A stretch of 64,000 bases of DNA from Desulfobulbus sp. (GCA_031280615.1 JAITGO010000002.1:62001-126000); one strand, 5' to 3'; shown: positions 1-10,206, counted from the stretch's first letter. The notes: generated by a model not told the origin, from the letters alone. Translations and numbers: made by a program.

Positions 1-36
1 CGACGGCCCGAATATCTGGAACCCCAATAAGACTCA

Positions 37-65
37 TTGACAGAAAAATCCGAAAGGATTAGCCT
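37..65 (+). promoter_or_regulatory. Candidate sigma-70 promoter for tatA
   Basis: A perfect -35 hexamer TTGACA (37-42) is followed after 17 bases by TAGCCT (60-65), a weak -10 with three matches to consensus. The tatA start lies 35 bases further on. The -35 is convincing and the -10 is not, so this is tentative. Confidence 0.3.
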
Positions 66-100
66 GCCACGGCATACTTTAACCCAAGGAGGTTTCCGCC

Positions 101-292
101 ATGTTCTCCGGTATTTTTCAACCCATGCATCTTCTTGTCATCCTGGTCATCGTCATGATCATCTGGGGACCGGGCAAACTGCCCGAACTCGGGGAAGGCT
201 TGGCCAAGAGCATCAAGGCCTTCAAGAAAACGATGAGCGACGATCCCGCGCCCACCGCCACCATCGAGCACCAGGAAGGCAAGAAAGACTGA
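101..292 (+). CDS. tatA: Sec-independent translocase subunit TatA/E
   Basis: This 63-residue protein has the TatA/E plan: one N-terminal membrane helix (about residues 8-23), the hinge motif FGxxKLPELG in the form [13 protein letters not shown], a basic amphipathic helix ([13 protein letters not shown]) and a short polar tail. TatA multimers form the size-variable pore that exports folded Tat substrates across the inner membrane. The start is fixed by a strong AAGGAGG site eight bases upstream of the ATG. No tatB or tatC is adjacent, so the other subunits must be encoded elsewhere. A Tat substrate candidate, the amidohydrolase at 22763, is in this window. A hairpin terminator follows directly. 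Confidence 0.9.
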   Translation: MFSGIFQPMHLLVILVIVMIIWGPGKLPELGEGLAKSIKAFKKTMSDDPAPTATIEHQEGKKD

Positions 293-311
293 TCGTTTTT
301 TTGCCGCCAAC

Positions 312-351
312 ACGACAAAAGGCAGGGCCGCTTGGCCCTGCCTTTTGTCGT
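312..351. terminator. Bidirectional rho-independent terminator
   Basis: A perfect 18-bp inverted repeat (312-329 and 334-351) encloses the four-base loop GCTT. The GC core GGCAGGGCC is flanked by AAAA and TTTT, so it can act in both orientations. It lies between tatA (plus strand) and the 3' end of the convergent DUF748 gene. Confidence 0.85.
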
Positions 352-465
352 TTCCCCCCTTTGTCCAGTCTTCTTTGCCGGCGGAACATCCGTGCAGGCA
401 CTGCCTGCAGGCTCAAGCCATCACGGCCTCCTCGCGCTCACCCCTTTCCATTTCCTTGAAATTTC

Positions 466-3400
466 CTACAAAACATCCAGGGAAAGCGTAAGCGCAGGCG
501 CTTCGCCATCGGCCAGCGGTTCCGGCGGTCTGCTGCCGACCCGCTCCTTGGGAATTCGCTGCTGGCGCGCCAAAAGGGCGATTGCGGTTTCGGCGCGTTG
601 TTGCGCCAATTGGCGCAGGGCCTCGTCGCTGGCCCGTTCCTGCTCGACCAGGCGGGTGTAAAGCTCTCCGGCGCGGAGCGTGGCTTGTTCGGGGCTCCTG
701 CCGCCGGGGATCACCTTGTAGAGCTGGAGGCCGCCGATCATTTTCGCGGCCATGCCGGCTTCCTTGCGCGGGCTGTCCGTGGCCCATGCCGGCATCCTGG
801 GTGTGATCGCCCCGGTCTCGATCTGGCTGTCCAACACGGCCAGGGCATCCTTGCCCGACCGCTTCACATACAGCTCTTCCAGGGCATCCTGGGTGTCGCC
901 ATCCGAAAAATCGAGCAATTCCGGCGTACCGTCCGAACCGGGCTTAGTACCCAGGAGGGCGGCAACGGCCCGGCGGACGCTTCGCTCCCGCAACTCCAGG
1001 CCGTCGATTCCGGGGCTATAGCGCCCCTGGACGATCAGCTTGAGGTTCGGCCGCCGGTCAAGGGCCTCGGCCAGCTTGAGCAGTCGGTCCTGCTCGACGG
1101 GAGCCAAATCGCGGCTGCCGGGTGCGAAGGCCACGCTCTCGAACTGGTCCGCATTGCCTCCGAGCAGTCCCCCCAGGGCCATGAACGGCGCTGCCGCCGC
1201 CTTGGTGATCACATTGGTCAGCATCTTCCAGACCAACGCACCGAGGCTGAAATGCGGGTCGTTCAAGTCGCCGGTCACCGGCAGGCCGATATCGATCCGG
1301 CCATTGGCGTCCTTAAGCAGGGCGATCGCCAGATCAAGGGGCAGATTGCCCGCTTCGGGGGCTTCCACCTTGTCGCCCAAGAGCAGGTTGTCGATCACGA
1401 TCTTGTTGTTGCCGGTCATTTTGTAGTCCTGAAGCGTGTAGCCCAGATCGGCCGAAATCTTGCCGCTCTTGATCAACCGCCCGGCAAATTTGCCGGAATA
1501 CGGCGAGAGGTTTTTCATCTCCAGGTTGCGAAAAACCAGGTTCAAATCCGAAGCCTTGGCAAAATCGCTGGGCCTGAGCACGCCGCTGATTTTTGCGGTT
1601 CCCAGCTCATCGACCCGCCCTTCCAGTTGCACCTTGGCCTGCTTTTCCGCAGCCGAAGCAAGCCCGACCACCGTGCCGCCGAGGTCGTGGATGCGGGTCT
1701 TGAACTGGGGCAACAGGCTGAGATCGGCAAAAACCAGGTCGCCGGCCTCGACCCGGACCCGGTCGATGCGATAGCTCAACCCATCCTCATCCGGCGGCGA
1801 ACCGGCTTTTTTCGGAGCCGGGCGCGGCGCTTGGCGGGATTGGCCGGGTTGGTTGGCCGGCTGCTCCTTGATCACCTGGGCCAGATTGAGGCTCTTGTCC
1901 TTGTTGACGATGATGGAGCTCACCGGTTTGACGACGGTAATTTCCTGCGCCTCCAACCGATTGGGTTCCAAGGTCAACCGGCATTTCGGCACCTTGAGCG
2001 CGTCCCAGCTCAGGTAGGGCTTGTCCATGGCCGCATCGACCAGCCGCAGTTTCTCCAGAGCAAAGCTGCCCTCATAACTGCCTTGAGCCGGCATTTTCGG
2101 CAGCCCATAGCCCAGGCGGCCGCGAGCCGACACCAGGGCCGACGGCACCTTCAACCGGACCAACGGCTCGAGATACGGCTGCAGCGACATCAGTGCCAGG
2201 CCACGAAGATCGATCTCGGCTTCCACCGCCGGAATCGCGGGCTGCACCGTGCCGCTGACGGCCGCGCTCCCGCCCTGTTCCGCCTGAAACCCGATGGCAA
2301 AGCCCATGGGGGAGCTGCCGTCGATCCCGGTCAGCTTGGCCTTGACATTACGGAGGCTAACCACCGGTTTGTCCGTTGCCGTAGTCAAATCGGTGAACCG
2401 AATGCGGAACTGTTCGAGCTCAAAGGACTTGACCAGGGTCTTCCAGCCGGATGCCGGCTCGGCCGTGGCCTGTTTCGTCGTCGCGGACTTCTTGTCCTTG
2501 GCCGGCGCTCCGGCCTTGCCGCCTTGCCCGAGCCGCTGCCAGCCGAATCCCCCGTCGGCCTCGCGGATTACGTCGGCCTGGCCGTTGTGGAGCGCAATCC
2601 GCTCGATCACCGCCTTCTGGCCCTTCAGGTCCAGACCGCCGCCTTCGAGCGACAGGCTGTCCGCGGCAAAAAGCGGCTCCTTGGCATGGACGCCGGCAAC
2701 CTTGAGGCCCTTGATCCGGGCCGCCATATCCTTGAGGGACACCGTCGGAGCCCCCTTGCCCAACTCAAGGTGCGCCTGCAGGCGGCAATCGAGGCTCGAA
2801 AGCGCCATCTGGGCAGGTACCGTACGGCCCTGCCCATCGGCCGCGACGGTGGTTTTCCCCGCCTGCCGCAGCTTGAGCACCAGGCCGGAAGCCGCCAGGT
2901 GCACATCCTGCAAACCGACCCGGGCCGGCGCATTCGCCGCATCCACCTCATAGGCAAGGCCAAGATCGACCGTGCCGTCCGGCCGGTCCACGTTCAGAGA
3001 GTCCGGCACAAACTGCCACAGCTTGGCCAACCCGATCCCTTTGAAGGCCAGGTGGCCCTGCGAGCGCAGCGGCAACAACGTAAATCCGCCCTCCGCGCCC
3101 ACGATGCCGTGCTCCGCAACGGTGGCGGCCAACTTGTAGCTGGCGGCTTGGTCCGGCAGGGTGGAACAATTGTCGACTTCCAGGCCGAAGCCCTGCAGGG
3201 CGAGCACCGCCGGCACGGCAGGGCGCTTGTCGGTCAGTCGCAGCGCCGCCTCGCGCAGGTCGAGCCGGTACAGGAAAAAGGGCAGGGACGACGAGGATGG
3301 CGGGGATGCCTTTGCTTGATTGCCGGCAACAAGCCGCATGAGGTTGAGGGTGCCGTCGGGCTCGATTTCCAGGTGCACTTCGGGCTTGACCAGCGTCAGT

Positions 3401-3714
3401 TCGCGCAGCACGAGCGCCCGACGCCACAGGCTTTCCGTTTCCAGATCGACAAAAAAACGGTCGAAGGACAGCAAGGGCTGGCCGTCTGCCTGCCGCAGGC
3501 TCAGGCCCTTGATTTCAACGGTCAGGAGAAAGGGGTTGAGGCGGATCGATTCCACCTCTGCCCGACAATGCCAGTTTTGTTCGGCGAGATGGGGAAGGGA
3601 CCGGATCAGCAGGAAGGGCAGCCCTAGAAAACCGGTCAGCGCATAGAGCGACACCAGGCCCACCGCTGCCACGAACCACTTGCCGGTCACCACCTTGCGT
3701 AGAGCCTTGCGCAT
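466..3714 (-). CDS. DUF748 / AsmA-like envelope protein
   Basis: A 1082-residue protein with one N-terminal membrane helix (about residues 13-37) and a long beta-rich body typical of AsmA-like DUF748 proteins. Towards the C terminus it carries the family signature around FSLGALVWKMLTNVITKA followed by APFMALGGLLG, and a final OmpA-like-looking segment (KLIVQGRYSPGIDGLELRER). AsmA-like proteins span the periplasm and are linked to outer-membrane lipid homeostasis; this member's exact job is unknown. The ATG at 3714 is preceded by GGGAGGAAC and directly precedes the membrane helix; the frame stays open about 100 bases further upstream without a better start. A Lys/Pro-rich, low-complexity linker lies in the middle. 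Confidence 0.8.
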   Translation of the reverse strand: MRKALRKVVTGKWFVAAVGLVSLYALTGFLGLPFLLIRSLPHLAEQNWHCRAEVESIRLNPFLLTVEIKGLSLRQADGQPLLSFDRFFVDLETESLWRRALVLRELTLVKPEVHLEIEPDGTLNLMRLVAGNQAKASPPSSSSLPFFLYRLDLREAALRLTDKRPAVPAVLALQGFGLEVDNCSTLPDQAASYKLAATVAEHGIVGAEGGFTLLPLRSQGHLAFKGIGLAKLWQFVPDSLNVDRPDGTVDLGLAYEVDAANAPARVGLQDVHLAASGLVLKLRQAGKTTVAADGQGRTVPAQMALSSLDCRLQAHLELGKGAPTVSLKDMAARIKGLKVAGVHAKEPLFAADSLSLEGGGLDLKGQKAVIERIALHNGQADVIREADGGFGWQRLGQGGKAGAPAKDKKSATTKQATAEPASGWKTLVKSFELEQFRIRFTDLTTATDKPVVSLRNVKAKLTGIDGSSPMGFAIGFQAEQGGSAAVSGTVQPAIPAVEAEIDLRGLALMSLQPYLEPLVRLKVPSALVSARGRLGYGLPKMPAQGSYEGSFALEKLRLVDAAMDKPYLSWDALKVPKCRLTLEPNRLEAQEITVVKPVSSIIVNKDKSLNLAQVIKEQPANQPGQSRQAPRPAPKKAGSPPDEDGLSYRIDRVRVEAGDLVFADLSLLPQFKTRIHDLGGTVVGLASAAEKQAKVQLEGRVDELGTAKISGVLRPSDFAKASDLNLVFRNLEMKNLSPYSGKFAGRLIKSGKISADLGYTLQDYKMTGNNKIVIDNLLLGDKVEAPEAGNLPLDLAIALLKDANGRIDIGLPVTGDLNDPHFSLGALVWKMLTNVITKAAAAPFMALGGLLGGNADQFESVAFAPGSRDLAPVEQDRLLKLAEALDRRPNLKLIVQGRYSPGIDGLELRERSVRRAVAALLGTKPGSDGTPELLDFSDGDTQDALEELYVKRSGKDALAVLDSQIETGAITPRMPAWATDSPRKEAGMAAKMIGGLQLYKVIPGGRSPEQATLRAGELYTRLVEQERASDEALRQLAQQRAETAIALLARQQRIPKERVGSRPPEPLADGEAPALTLSLDVL

Positions 3715-3980
3715 GTTCCTCCCGTGGGAAAAAGGCGGGACAGCCCGCCGTATTGCATGCCACCGAAATCCTCGTACAGGCCAGCGGGCCGGCGCCTTGC
3801 ACGGCGATCTCAATCCGCCGGCCCGGTCGGATCATCTGCATCCAGCGATTCGAGGCACCGCCCCATGCCGCGGGAGAGAATATCTAAGCAAAACAACGAA
3901 TAACATATTTGATTCGGATTGCCAACCGTGGGAAGCCGATCTCCCGTCAACCGCCTTGCCGCAAGCGCACAGGCCTTCGT

Positions 3981-5969
3981 TCAAGGACATGGGGCCGGGA
4001 TGAGCAATCCTTCCGCAAGCAGCCGAGCCAGCAGGAGGTCGTGTTGCTCCGGGTCGATGCGCGCTTCCCGGCCGACCGCCTTACGGTAGTCTGCAAGGGT
4101 AAGGGGCTGCTCGAAGCGCCGGAAGGTGTCCCGGTACAAGCCGTGGGGCATGGTCACGATGCCGCTTGGCAAAAACAGGCAAACCGTACGCCGGTAGGGC
4201 GGGTTACGGCCGAACTCGTCCAGACGTTGCAGCAAAGCGGGCAGATCGAGATAGTCCTGCTGGTGGATGCCGATTCGCTCCTGGTCGAGCACCAGCCAGG
4301 TCGAGGCAATGTCCTGCGGGGCTGGAGGCGTGCAGGCGGGGCATGAAGAGCGATCCAGTTTACGCCGACCGAAACGGAATAAATCGGCCAGAAACGGGAT
4401 CTGCGGCAGCTCGCCGGCAACCAGGCGTTTTTCCAGGGCTTCCAGCACCGCCGTCAGCGGCGGCTCGGCAAAAAAGGCCGCCTGGCTGTCCCGCTCCTTA
4501 AGCCAAGGCTCGATCGCCGCCGCCAATTCGCCCAGCCAGCGGTCGCCCAGGCAGGCCAGGAGGATGTGCAAGGGTTCGCGGCACCAGCGCTCCAACCGCT
4601 CCAGCACCAGCAGCAGGGCCTCGTGCCGAACCAGAAACGCGGCCGGCAGATGGTCGGGCATCAGCAGGCAGAGGTTGTCCACCGGAAAGGGATAGAGCTG
4701 GCCCTCGTCCAGCAGGGTTTTGCGCGCCAGGAAGTTTGCGAAATCGCGGGGGTGATCCTGACACTCCTCCCAATAGCGGCTGGCGACGTCGGTGGAGAGA
4801 TGGTCGCTGCACACCTGGACCGGCACCCCCTGCCGCGCCATCCGGTGCGCGAACAGGAGCACGGCCCCGGCTTCCCGCTCCAGCTCCGCCGCATCGAACA
4901 CGGGGTGATAGCGGCTGAAAAAGACCTCGATCCGCACCTGCCCGCCAAAGGCCTCGGCGATGGCGTGGATGTTGGCCTCCAACGAGGCGAGGCCGTAAGT
5001 GGCGCCCCGCTTGATGGCCGACCGACGTCCATCGTCGGTTACTTCCGGCGAAAATTCGATGATCGGCGGCGCCAGGGTGCAGGCAAAGGCTTGCCGGTAC
5101 AGCGCCAGGAATTCGGCGTCGAGCAGGTGCCAGGCGCCGTAATGCAGAAGGAAATGGCCTTGCAGGTGGGGGTCGTCGGCAATGGCCCGGAACAGGCGTT
5201 TGACCAAGCTCTGGTCGTTTTCGTAGCAGAGATAGAGTATCCGGGTCCAGGGTTTCAGCCGATGCAGATCGGCGAGGATGGCCGCGATCGAACGGGTGAC
5301 CGGCTGCGTCCGGCCGGAATGGAGGCGAAAGGCATGGCGGCTGCCGCCGCAATAGGCGCAGTCGAAGGCGCAGCCCCGGCCGAGCAGGAGCGGAAAGCCC
5401 AGCTTGGTGTCGATGGTCCGGATATACAGCTCGGCATCGATCAGCTGCGAGCAGTCGCCAAAGGCCTGTCGGTCGAGCTGCTGTTGCCCGATCAGCCAGG
5501 TGCGGTCGCTGCGCCGGATCGTGCCGTCTTGCCCGCGCCAGACCAGGTTGGCGATTTCGCCCGGCGGCCGCCCCTGCAGCAGGTGCGCCACCGGCCCTTC
5601 CGGATCGCCGGTCACCACGCAATCGAGCTCCGGCACGGTGCGCAGCAGATCCTCGGCAAAATAGGAGGCGGTGAAGCCGCCGACCAGGGTCGGCACCGTG
5701 GGATTCCATTCCCGGACCACGGCCAGGGCCGCCAGCAGGCCATGGACCGTCTCCTGCCAGTGGCAGGCAAAGCCGACATGGGTGGGGGCGAACTCGGCCA
5801 GCACCGCCAGCAGCCGATCCCGCACCTCGGCCTCCGGGTACAGGGCGGGATTGAAGATCTGCGCGGCCATGCCCTGTTGTTTCAGGGCGTGGCACAGGCC
5901 AAAACCGCCCATAGGGATATAGAAAAAATAGGGACTGGCGCAGTTGACCAGCAGAAAGCGGGCGGCCAT
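3981..5969 (-). CDS. B12-binding-type radical SAM protein
   Basis: The 662-residue product has an N-terminal Rossmann-like half (residues 1-140) resembling the cobalamin-binding domain of B12-dependent radical SAM enzymes, including LVGGF and VVTGDPEG segments, and then a radical SAM core. The cluster motif is GRGCAFDCAYCGG, with C200, C204 and C207. No DxHxxG lower-ligand motif is visible in the first domain, as in many of these proteins. A late SSCPACTPP Cys pair is present. The ATG at 5969 is chosen because it begins the conserved domain and lies nine bases after the stop of the upstream GTPase gene, so the two are probably cotranscribed. The substrate is unknown. Confidence 0.75.
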   Translation of the reverse strand: MAARFLLVNCASPYFFYIPMGGFGLCHALKQQGMAAQIFNPALYPEAEVRDRLLAVLAEFAPTHVGFACHWQETVHGLLAALAVVREWNPTVPTLVGGFTASYFAEDLLRTVPELDCVVTGDPEGPVAHLLQGRPPGEIANLVWRGQDGTIRRSDRTWLIGQQQLDRQAFGDCSQLIDAELYIRTIDTKLGFPLLLGRGCAFDCAYCGGSRHAFRLHSGRTQPVTRSIAAILADLHRLKPWTRILYLCYENDQSLVKRLFRAIADDPHLQGHFLLHYGAWHLLDAEFLALYRQAFACTLAPPIIEFSPEVTDDGRRSAIKRGATYGLASLEANIHAIAEAFGGQVRIEVFFSRYHPVFDAAELEREAGAVLLFAHRMARQGVPVQVCSDHLSTDVASRYWEECQDHPRDFANFLARKTLLDEGQLYPFPVDNLCLLMPDHLPAAFLVRHEALLLVLERLERWCREPLHILLACLGDRWLGELAAAIEPWLKERDSQAAFFAEPPLTAVLEALEKRLVAGELPQIPFLADLFRFGRRKLDRSSCPACTPPAPQDIASTWLVLDQERIGIHQQDYLDLPALLQRLDEFGRNPPYRRTVCLFLPSGIVTMPHGLYRDTFRRFEQPLTLADYRKAVGREARIDPEQHDLLLARLLAEGLLIPAPCP

Positions 5970-5977
5970 GCGCGTGT

Positions 5978-7423
5978 TCAGGCGGGGGGCTCGCCGCTTA
6001 CGCCAGCCGGCAGGCGATCCTCGGCGATGTCGACGAACTGGTCGCGGAGCAAATCCTGCAGAGCCACCGAGGCTTCTTCCAGTTCGCCTTCGTGCCCCTT
6101 GCGCACCGCCTGGAAAAACCGGTCGCAAATCGCCCGTTGCTCCCGGTTCCAGTGGCTGGTGAAACCGCCCTTGCCCGCCGCCGGGACCGGATGGGCCATG
6201 CGTTCGTAATCGCGGCGGCCGTGCGCCCAGTTGATCACGTGAGCGTAAAACAGTAATCCCCGATCGAGCAGGATGTAGAGCAACTGGATGTTGGCCACCG
6301 GTCCCACCTGCAACTGATCGTGGCCCATGCGCATGCCCAGAAGCCGAACCCCGGAAAGGATGTCCTTGCCCTTGAGGGCGGTGGCGCCGGCGCCGATCAG
6401 GCCGCCGACCGCCGAAAACAGGCCGAACGAGGTGCCGATGGTGGCGGCGTCGATACCCACCCCCAAAGCCGCCCCGCCCAAGGCCCCGGCCACGATCACC
6501 TGCCACTCGCGCAATCCGAGGAATTCCCAGGCCTTGCGGCTGAACAGGTCTTCCGCCAGAATCGACTGCGGCGGCAGGTCCAGATCGAAAATATTGTGCT
6601 TGAACAGGCCACGGATCGCCTCCCGGGTCCGACGCTCAAGGGCCGCTACCTGGCCGCAGTACGCCTGGTGCAGCTCCTGCCGGCGCTGCTGTTCGTCCTC
6701 GGGGGCGCAGGGCACGGTTTGCCGGTAGGCCAGGGCCTCCTGGAGGAAATCGGCCAGGAATGCCGCGGCCCGCTGGTTGCGCAGCTCCCAGTCGTCCTGG
6801 AAGGCCTCGACCACCGCTTGCAGGACCGGCGCCAGACGCTGGTCGATGGCTTTGAGGCTCTCCAGCAGGTCGATCCGCTGACGGTAGTTGGCCTGGCAGG
6901 AATTGAACAGCCGGATCGCGTTGAAATGTTTGCGGAATTCGTTCTGCCACTGGTCGAGAAAACTGCTCTCCTCCTCCTTGCAGTTGATCACCGCCATCCG
7001 GGGGGCACCGCTCAAGCGGAGGATTTCCATCTCGGCCCGGTCGACGTGGCGCAGGGGTCGCGAGCCGTCGACCACGAAGATCACCCCCGCCCCCTCGGCC
7101 ACTGGCCCGAGCAGTTCGCAGTCGTCGTGAAAGGCGGGGTCGTCCCGGTGGGCGACAATGAAGGCCGACAGTATCGCCTCTTCCGGCCCCTGGTAGGCAT
7201 TGAGCCATTGCAGGGTCTGGCGCGGATTCTGGAATCCGGGGGTATCGATAAAACGGATGATCTCCCGGCCGTCGATCCGCACCGGGAAGGCCTGGCGGAT
7301 CACGGTCTCGCCGGGGATGGGGCTGACCCGCACCGAATCGTCCTCGGCCAGGGTGGAAAGCACCGAGGATTTCCCTTCGTTGGGGTGGCCGATGATGGCG
7401 AATTCAGGCACAGGGGATTTCAT
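5978..7423 (-). CDS. Era-like GTPase with DUF3482 domain
   Basis: A 481-residue protein. Residues 12-19 form a P-loop (GHPNEGKS) and residues 60-63 a G3 motif (DTPG). The expected NKxD base-recognition motif appears only in the altered form NCKE, so guanine specificity is not certain. The C-terminal half is the DUF3482 region and holds a glycine-rich hydrophobic stretch (LGGAALGVGIDAATIGTSFG) that may insert into or lie on the membrane. Its start overlaps the stop of the DUF2868 gene by four bases. DUF2868 and DUF3482 proteins are a recurrent gene pair, which suggests a membrane-associated GTPase module of unknown function. Confidence 0.8.
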   Translation of the reverse strand: MKSPVPEFAIIGHPNEGKSSVLSTLAEDDSVRVSPIPGETVIRQAFPVRIDGREIIRFIDTPGFQNPRQTLQWLNAYQGPEEAILSAFIVAHRDDPAFHDDCELLGPVAEGAGVIFVVDGSRPLRHVDRAEMEILRLSGAPRMAVINCKEEESSFLDQWQNEFRKHFNAIRLFNSCQANYRQRIDLLESLKAIDQRLAPVLQAVVEAFQDDWELRNQRAAAFLADFLQEALAYRQTVPCAPEDEQQRRQELHQAYCGQVAALERRTREAIRGLFKHNIFDLDLPPQSILAEDLFSRKAWEFLGLREWQVIVAGALGGAALGVGIDAATIGTSFGLFSAVGGLIGAGATALKGKDILSGVRLLGMRMGHDQLQVGPVANIQLLYILLDRGLLFYAHVINWAHGRRDYERMAHPVPAAGKGGFTSHWNREQRAICDRFFQAVRKGHEGELEEASVALQDLLRDQFVDIAEDRLPAGVSGEPPA

Positions 7424-9027
7424 GGCGACACCAGGGGGCGGACCGAAAGCTGCGGGTCGCCCAAGGCCCGCATCTTCTGGCTCCAGACCCGCAGTTGTTC
7501 CGGATCGACCGGAGTCAGCACGGCTTGGGCCGTGGGCCGGCCGATCAGCAGGATAGTGATCGATGCCTGCTCGCCCACCAGGCGGCGCAGGCCATGGACC
7601 AGGGTTTCCGTTTCTTTGAGCGGCGGCTGCCAGGCCTCGTGCAGCACCAGGGCGCCCGCCGGCGGTGTCGCGGCCAAGGCCAGGGGCGCCAGGATTTCCG
7701 CATCGGCCAGGCCGGGCACGCCGTGGCGCACATAGTCGAAAGCAGCGCCGAACTCCGGACGCAACTGTCCGGCCAGGGCCGCCCGCAGCTCTTCTCCGTC
7801 CAGCTCGTCAGGAATCAGCAGGAGCCAGCGATCCCCTTCCGTGGCACGGATGGCCGTTGCCGGTACCGGCGCCCCGGTGGCCGTTTGCCTCGATTCGGCG
7901 GCCGGAGCCGGGGTTCGGGCTGCATCGGCCCACACCTCATCCCCCAGGCCGTTGGTATCCAGCCGGGGCGCGGTCATTCGCTGCACCAACGGCCGGATAT
8001 CCAGGGTGGCGAAATGGAGTTGCGCCAAGGCCCGCCGCTGCCGCACCAAAGCCAGCATCAGCAACAGGCAGCGGGGCAACAGGCCGTACGCCACAACTGC
8101 GCAGCATAGAAAGGGCCACCAGGCGACCAGGTTGGCGGTCTCCAGGTGGGCGATGCCCTCCTTGAGCACCATCTGGCTGCCCTGAACCTGGACCAGGGTC
8201 GGCACCGCCTGGGGCAGCCACCAGGACCAAGGCAAGGCGATCCACCGTACCAGGCCGGCCACCAATTCGGCCGAGAGTTGCAGGCTCGACTGCCAGGCAA
8301 AGGCGATGTCGGCAAAGCTCACCTTGGCCAAAGTGGCGCCGAGCACCCCCAGATTGAAGCCGATGCCGCCCATCTGCACCAGGGCAAAGGCCGGCCAGAT
8401 CAGCAGCGCCGCCAATTCCTTGCGCTGGCGCACGCCACCGGCGATGGCCGCCAGGTCCAGCCGCTGGCGCCCGGTCAGGGCCGGCTGCAGCCGCCGGCGG
8501 ATACCGTCCAGCCCGCGCAGCAGCATCCGGCCCAGGAAGAGATAAAAAACCGAGGTTTCCAGCGGCAGCCGCCGCAGCAGCCGATAGCCGAACACCAGCC
8601 CCTGGAGGATGAGGATCGCCATTTGCAGGAGCACGAACAAGCCGAAATAGACCGACACGTTGAGCGGCGTCGTCCCGGCGTACAGCAGCAGGGAACCGGC
8701 CCCGCCGAGGCCGGCGAACAGGCCGAGGCCGAACAGCAGCCCCTGGCAAAGGACGGACAATTCCTGCCACACCGTGCCGGGCAGCGGCGCGCCCTCGGCC
8801 CCCTGTTGCCGCCGGTACTGCAGCCGGCGGACGGTCAGCCATTTCCGCACCAGCGTCCGGGGCGGCGCCGTGTCGGCCTTGCCCAGCTGCGGCTCGATCT
8901 TGGCCAGGTAGATCATCCGGTCGCGCTTGGCCAGGGCCGCCTCGCCGCTCTCGTGCCGCAGGCCTTCGTCCATCCGGGAAAAATAGTGGAAATCGATCAG
9001 ATCGGCGATGGTCCACGAAATCTTCAT
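7420..9027 (-). CDS. DUF2868 multi-pass membrane protein
   Basis: The 535-residue product starts with a soluble segment containing MKISWTIADLIDFHYF and a basic region, then several long hydrophobic helices in the middle (for example LCQGLLFGLGLFAGLGGAGS and PFLCCAVVAYGLLPRCLLLM). It ends in a soluble C-terminal domain of about 150 residues. This matches DUF2868, whose function is not established. Translational coupling (ATGA overlap) to the DUF3482 GTPase is the strongest functional clue: the pair probably forms a complex at the inner membrane. The next gene upstream ends 90 bases before the start. Confidence 0.75.
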   Translation of the reverse strand: MKISWTIADLIDFHYFSRMDEGLRHESGEAALAKRDRMIYLAKIEPQLGKADTAPPRTLVRKWLTVRRLQYRRQQGAEGAPLPGTVWQELSVLCQGLLFGLGLFAGLGGAGSLLLYAGTTPLNVSVYFGLFVLLQMAILILQGLVFGYRLLRRLPLETSVFYLFLGRMLLRGLDGIRRRLQPALTGRQRLDLAAIAGGVRQRKELAALLIWPAFALVQMGGIGFNLGVLGATLAKVSFADIAFAWQSSLQLSAELVAGLVRWIALPWSWWLPQAVPTLVQVQGSQMVLKEGIAHLETANLVAWWPFLCCAVVAYGLLPRCLLLMLALVRQRRALAQLHFATLDIRPLVQRMTAPRLDTNGLGDEVWADAARTPAPAAESRQTATGAPVPATAIRATEGDRWLLLIPDELDGEELRAALAGQLRPEFGAAFDYVRHGVPGLADAEILAPLALAATPPAGALVLHEAWQPPLKETETLVHGLRRLVGEQASITILLIGRPTAQAVLTPVDPEQLRVWSQKMRALGDPQLSVRPLVSP

Positions 9028-9117
9028 TCGCCCACCTCCGGCGAGGCCGGCCGCACGCGGCGCGAAAACGGGGCAAGGGGGCGGGGCGGCATGGAACGGG
9101 CTCCGGGCGGATGCGGT

Positions 9118-10206
9118 CTAGGCGGTGGTCAAGGGAGACGACGGCCGCCATTCCTCGAGAAAATAGGTGGACTGCGTGCCCTTACCCTTCATCTCCACGT
9201 CGAGCGAACAGGAAAACGCGAACTCGTGCCGCAGTTGTCTGTACACCGTGGAGGAAACATTGACGCGCATCGGTTCGGACAGGGTCTGCAGGCGGGCGGC
9301 GACGTTGACCGTGTCGCCGAAAATGTCGTAGAGGTATTTTTTGGTGCCGACAATGCCGCCCACCACCGGGCCGACGTGCAGGCCGATCCGCACCTGCCAG
9401 TTCCGACCGAAGCGGTTGCGTTCCCGGACAAAGTCCACCATGGCCAACGCGGCTTTGGCTGCGTCGCTGACATGCCTGTCGTTCGGCTCGGGCATGCCGC
9501 TGACGAAGAGGTAGGCATCGCCGATGGTCTTCATCCGCTCGCAGTTATTGGCCTCGGCGATCAGGTCAAAGACGGTGAACAGATCGTTGAGTTCGCCGAT
9601 GAGTACCTCCGGGGCCAAGGTGGCGGCGGCGGCCGTGAACTGGACGATATCGATGAAGCAGACCGCCACGTTGTCAAAGCTGTGGGGGACGCAAATGCCC
9701 TTTTCCATCAGCTCGGCGGCGATATGTATCGGCAGAACGTTGAGCAGCAGTGCTTCGGATTTCTGTTTTTCCAGCTCAAGTTGGCGGTTTTTTTCGGCCA
9801 GCTGCCGCTGCAGCCGGCAGATCTTGAGGTGGGTGCCGATCCGCGCCAGAACCTCGGCCGGGTGAAAGGGCTTGGTGATGTAATCGACCCCACCGGCGGC
9901 AAAACCGCTGAGCTTGTCGGCGGTGTTGTCGAGTGCCGAGATGAAGATGACCGGGATGTCGCGGGTGGACTTCTGGCTGTTGAGCCGATGGCACAGTGCC
10001 AGCCCGTCCATATTCGGCATCAGGATGTCGAGCAGGATCAAATCGGGCAGTCCCCGTTCGATTTGGTCGAGGGCCTCCATACCGTTGCTGGCGAGTTGCA
10101 CGGTGAAGCCGGCCTTGTCCAGCAGATTGTTCAGGACCCGCTGGTTGATCATGGAATCCTCGACCACCATGATGGTGGCCGACTGCTTGCCCTCCTGGTC
10201 GATCAT
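9118..10206 (-). CDS. Response regulator with class III adenylate/guanylate cyclase output
   Basis: Residues 10-125 form a receiver domain with acidic pocket E16/D17, phosphoacceptor D60 and K112. A coiled-coil linker (about 130-155) leads to a class III cyclase domain. Its metal-binding aspartates are D186 (FIDIVQFT) and D230 (KTIGDAY), with K226 and D294 (YDIFGD) suggesting ATP rather than GTP, and N301/R305 in VNVAAR. All catalytic positions seem intact, so phosphorylation-controlled cyclic nucleotide synthesis is likely. The start overlaps the end of aroC by four bases (ATGA), so it is translated from the aroC message, an unusual partner for a signalling protein. No cognate kinase is adjacent. 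Confidence 0.88.
   Translation of the reverse strand: MIDQEGKQSATIMVVEDSMINQRVLNNLLDKAGFTVQLASNGMEALDQIERGLPDLILLDILMPNMDGLALCHRLNSQKSTRDIPVIFISALDNTADKLSGFAAGGVDYITKPFHPAEVLARIGTHLKICRLQRQLAEKNRQLELEKQKSEALLLNVLPIHIAAELMEKGICVPHSFDNVAVCFIDIVQFTAAAATLAPEVLIGELNDLFTVFDLIAEANNCERMKTIGDAYLFVSGMPEPNDRHVSDAAKAALAMVDFVRERNRFGRNWQVRIGLHVGPVVGGIVGTKKYLYDIFGDTVNVAARLQTLSEPMRVNVSSTVYRQLRHEFAFSCSLDVEMKGKGTQSTYFLEEWRPSSPLTTA

Noticed and set aside
598..3627. A 1009-codon open frame on the plus strand opposite the DUF748 gene
   Set aside because: It is a GC-driven shadow: the product has no family features and the minus-strand protein is coherent over the same span.
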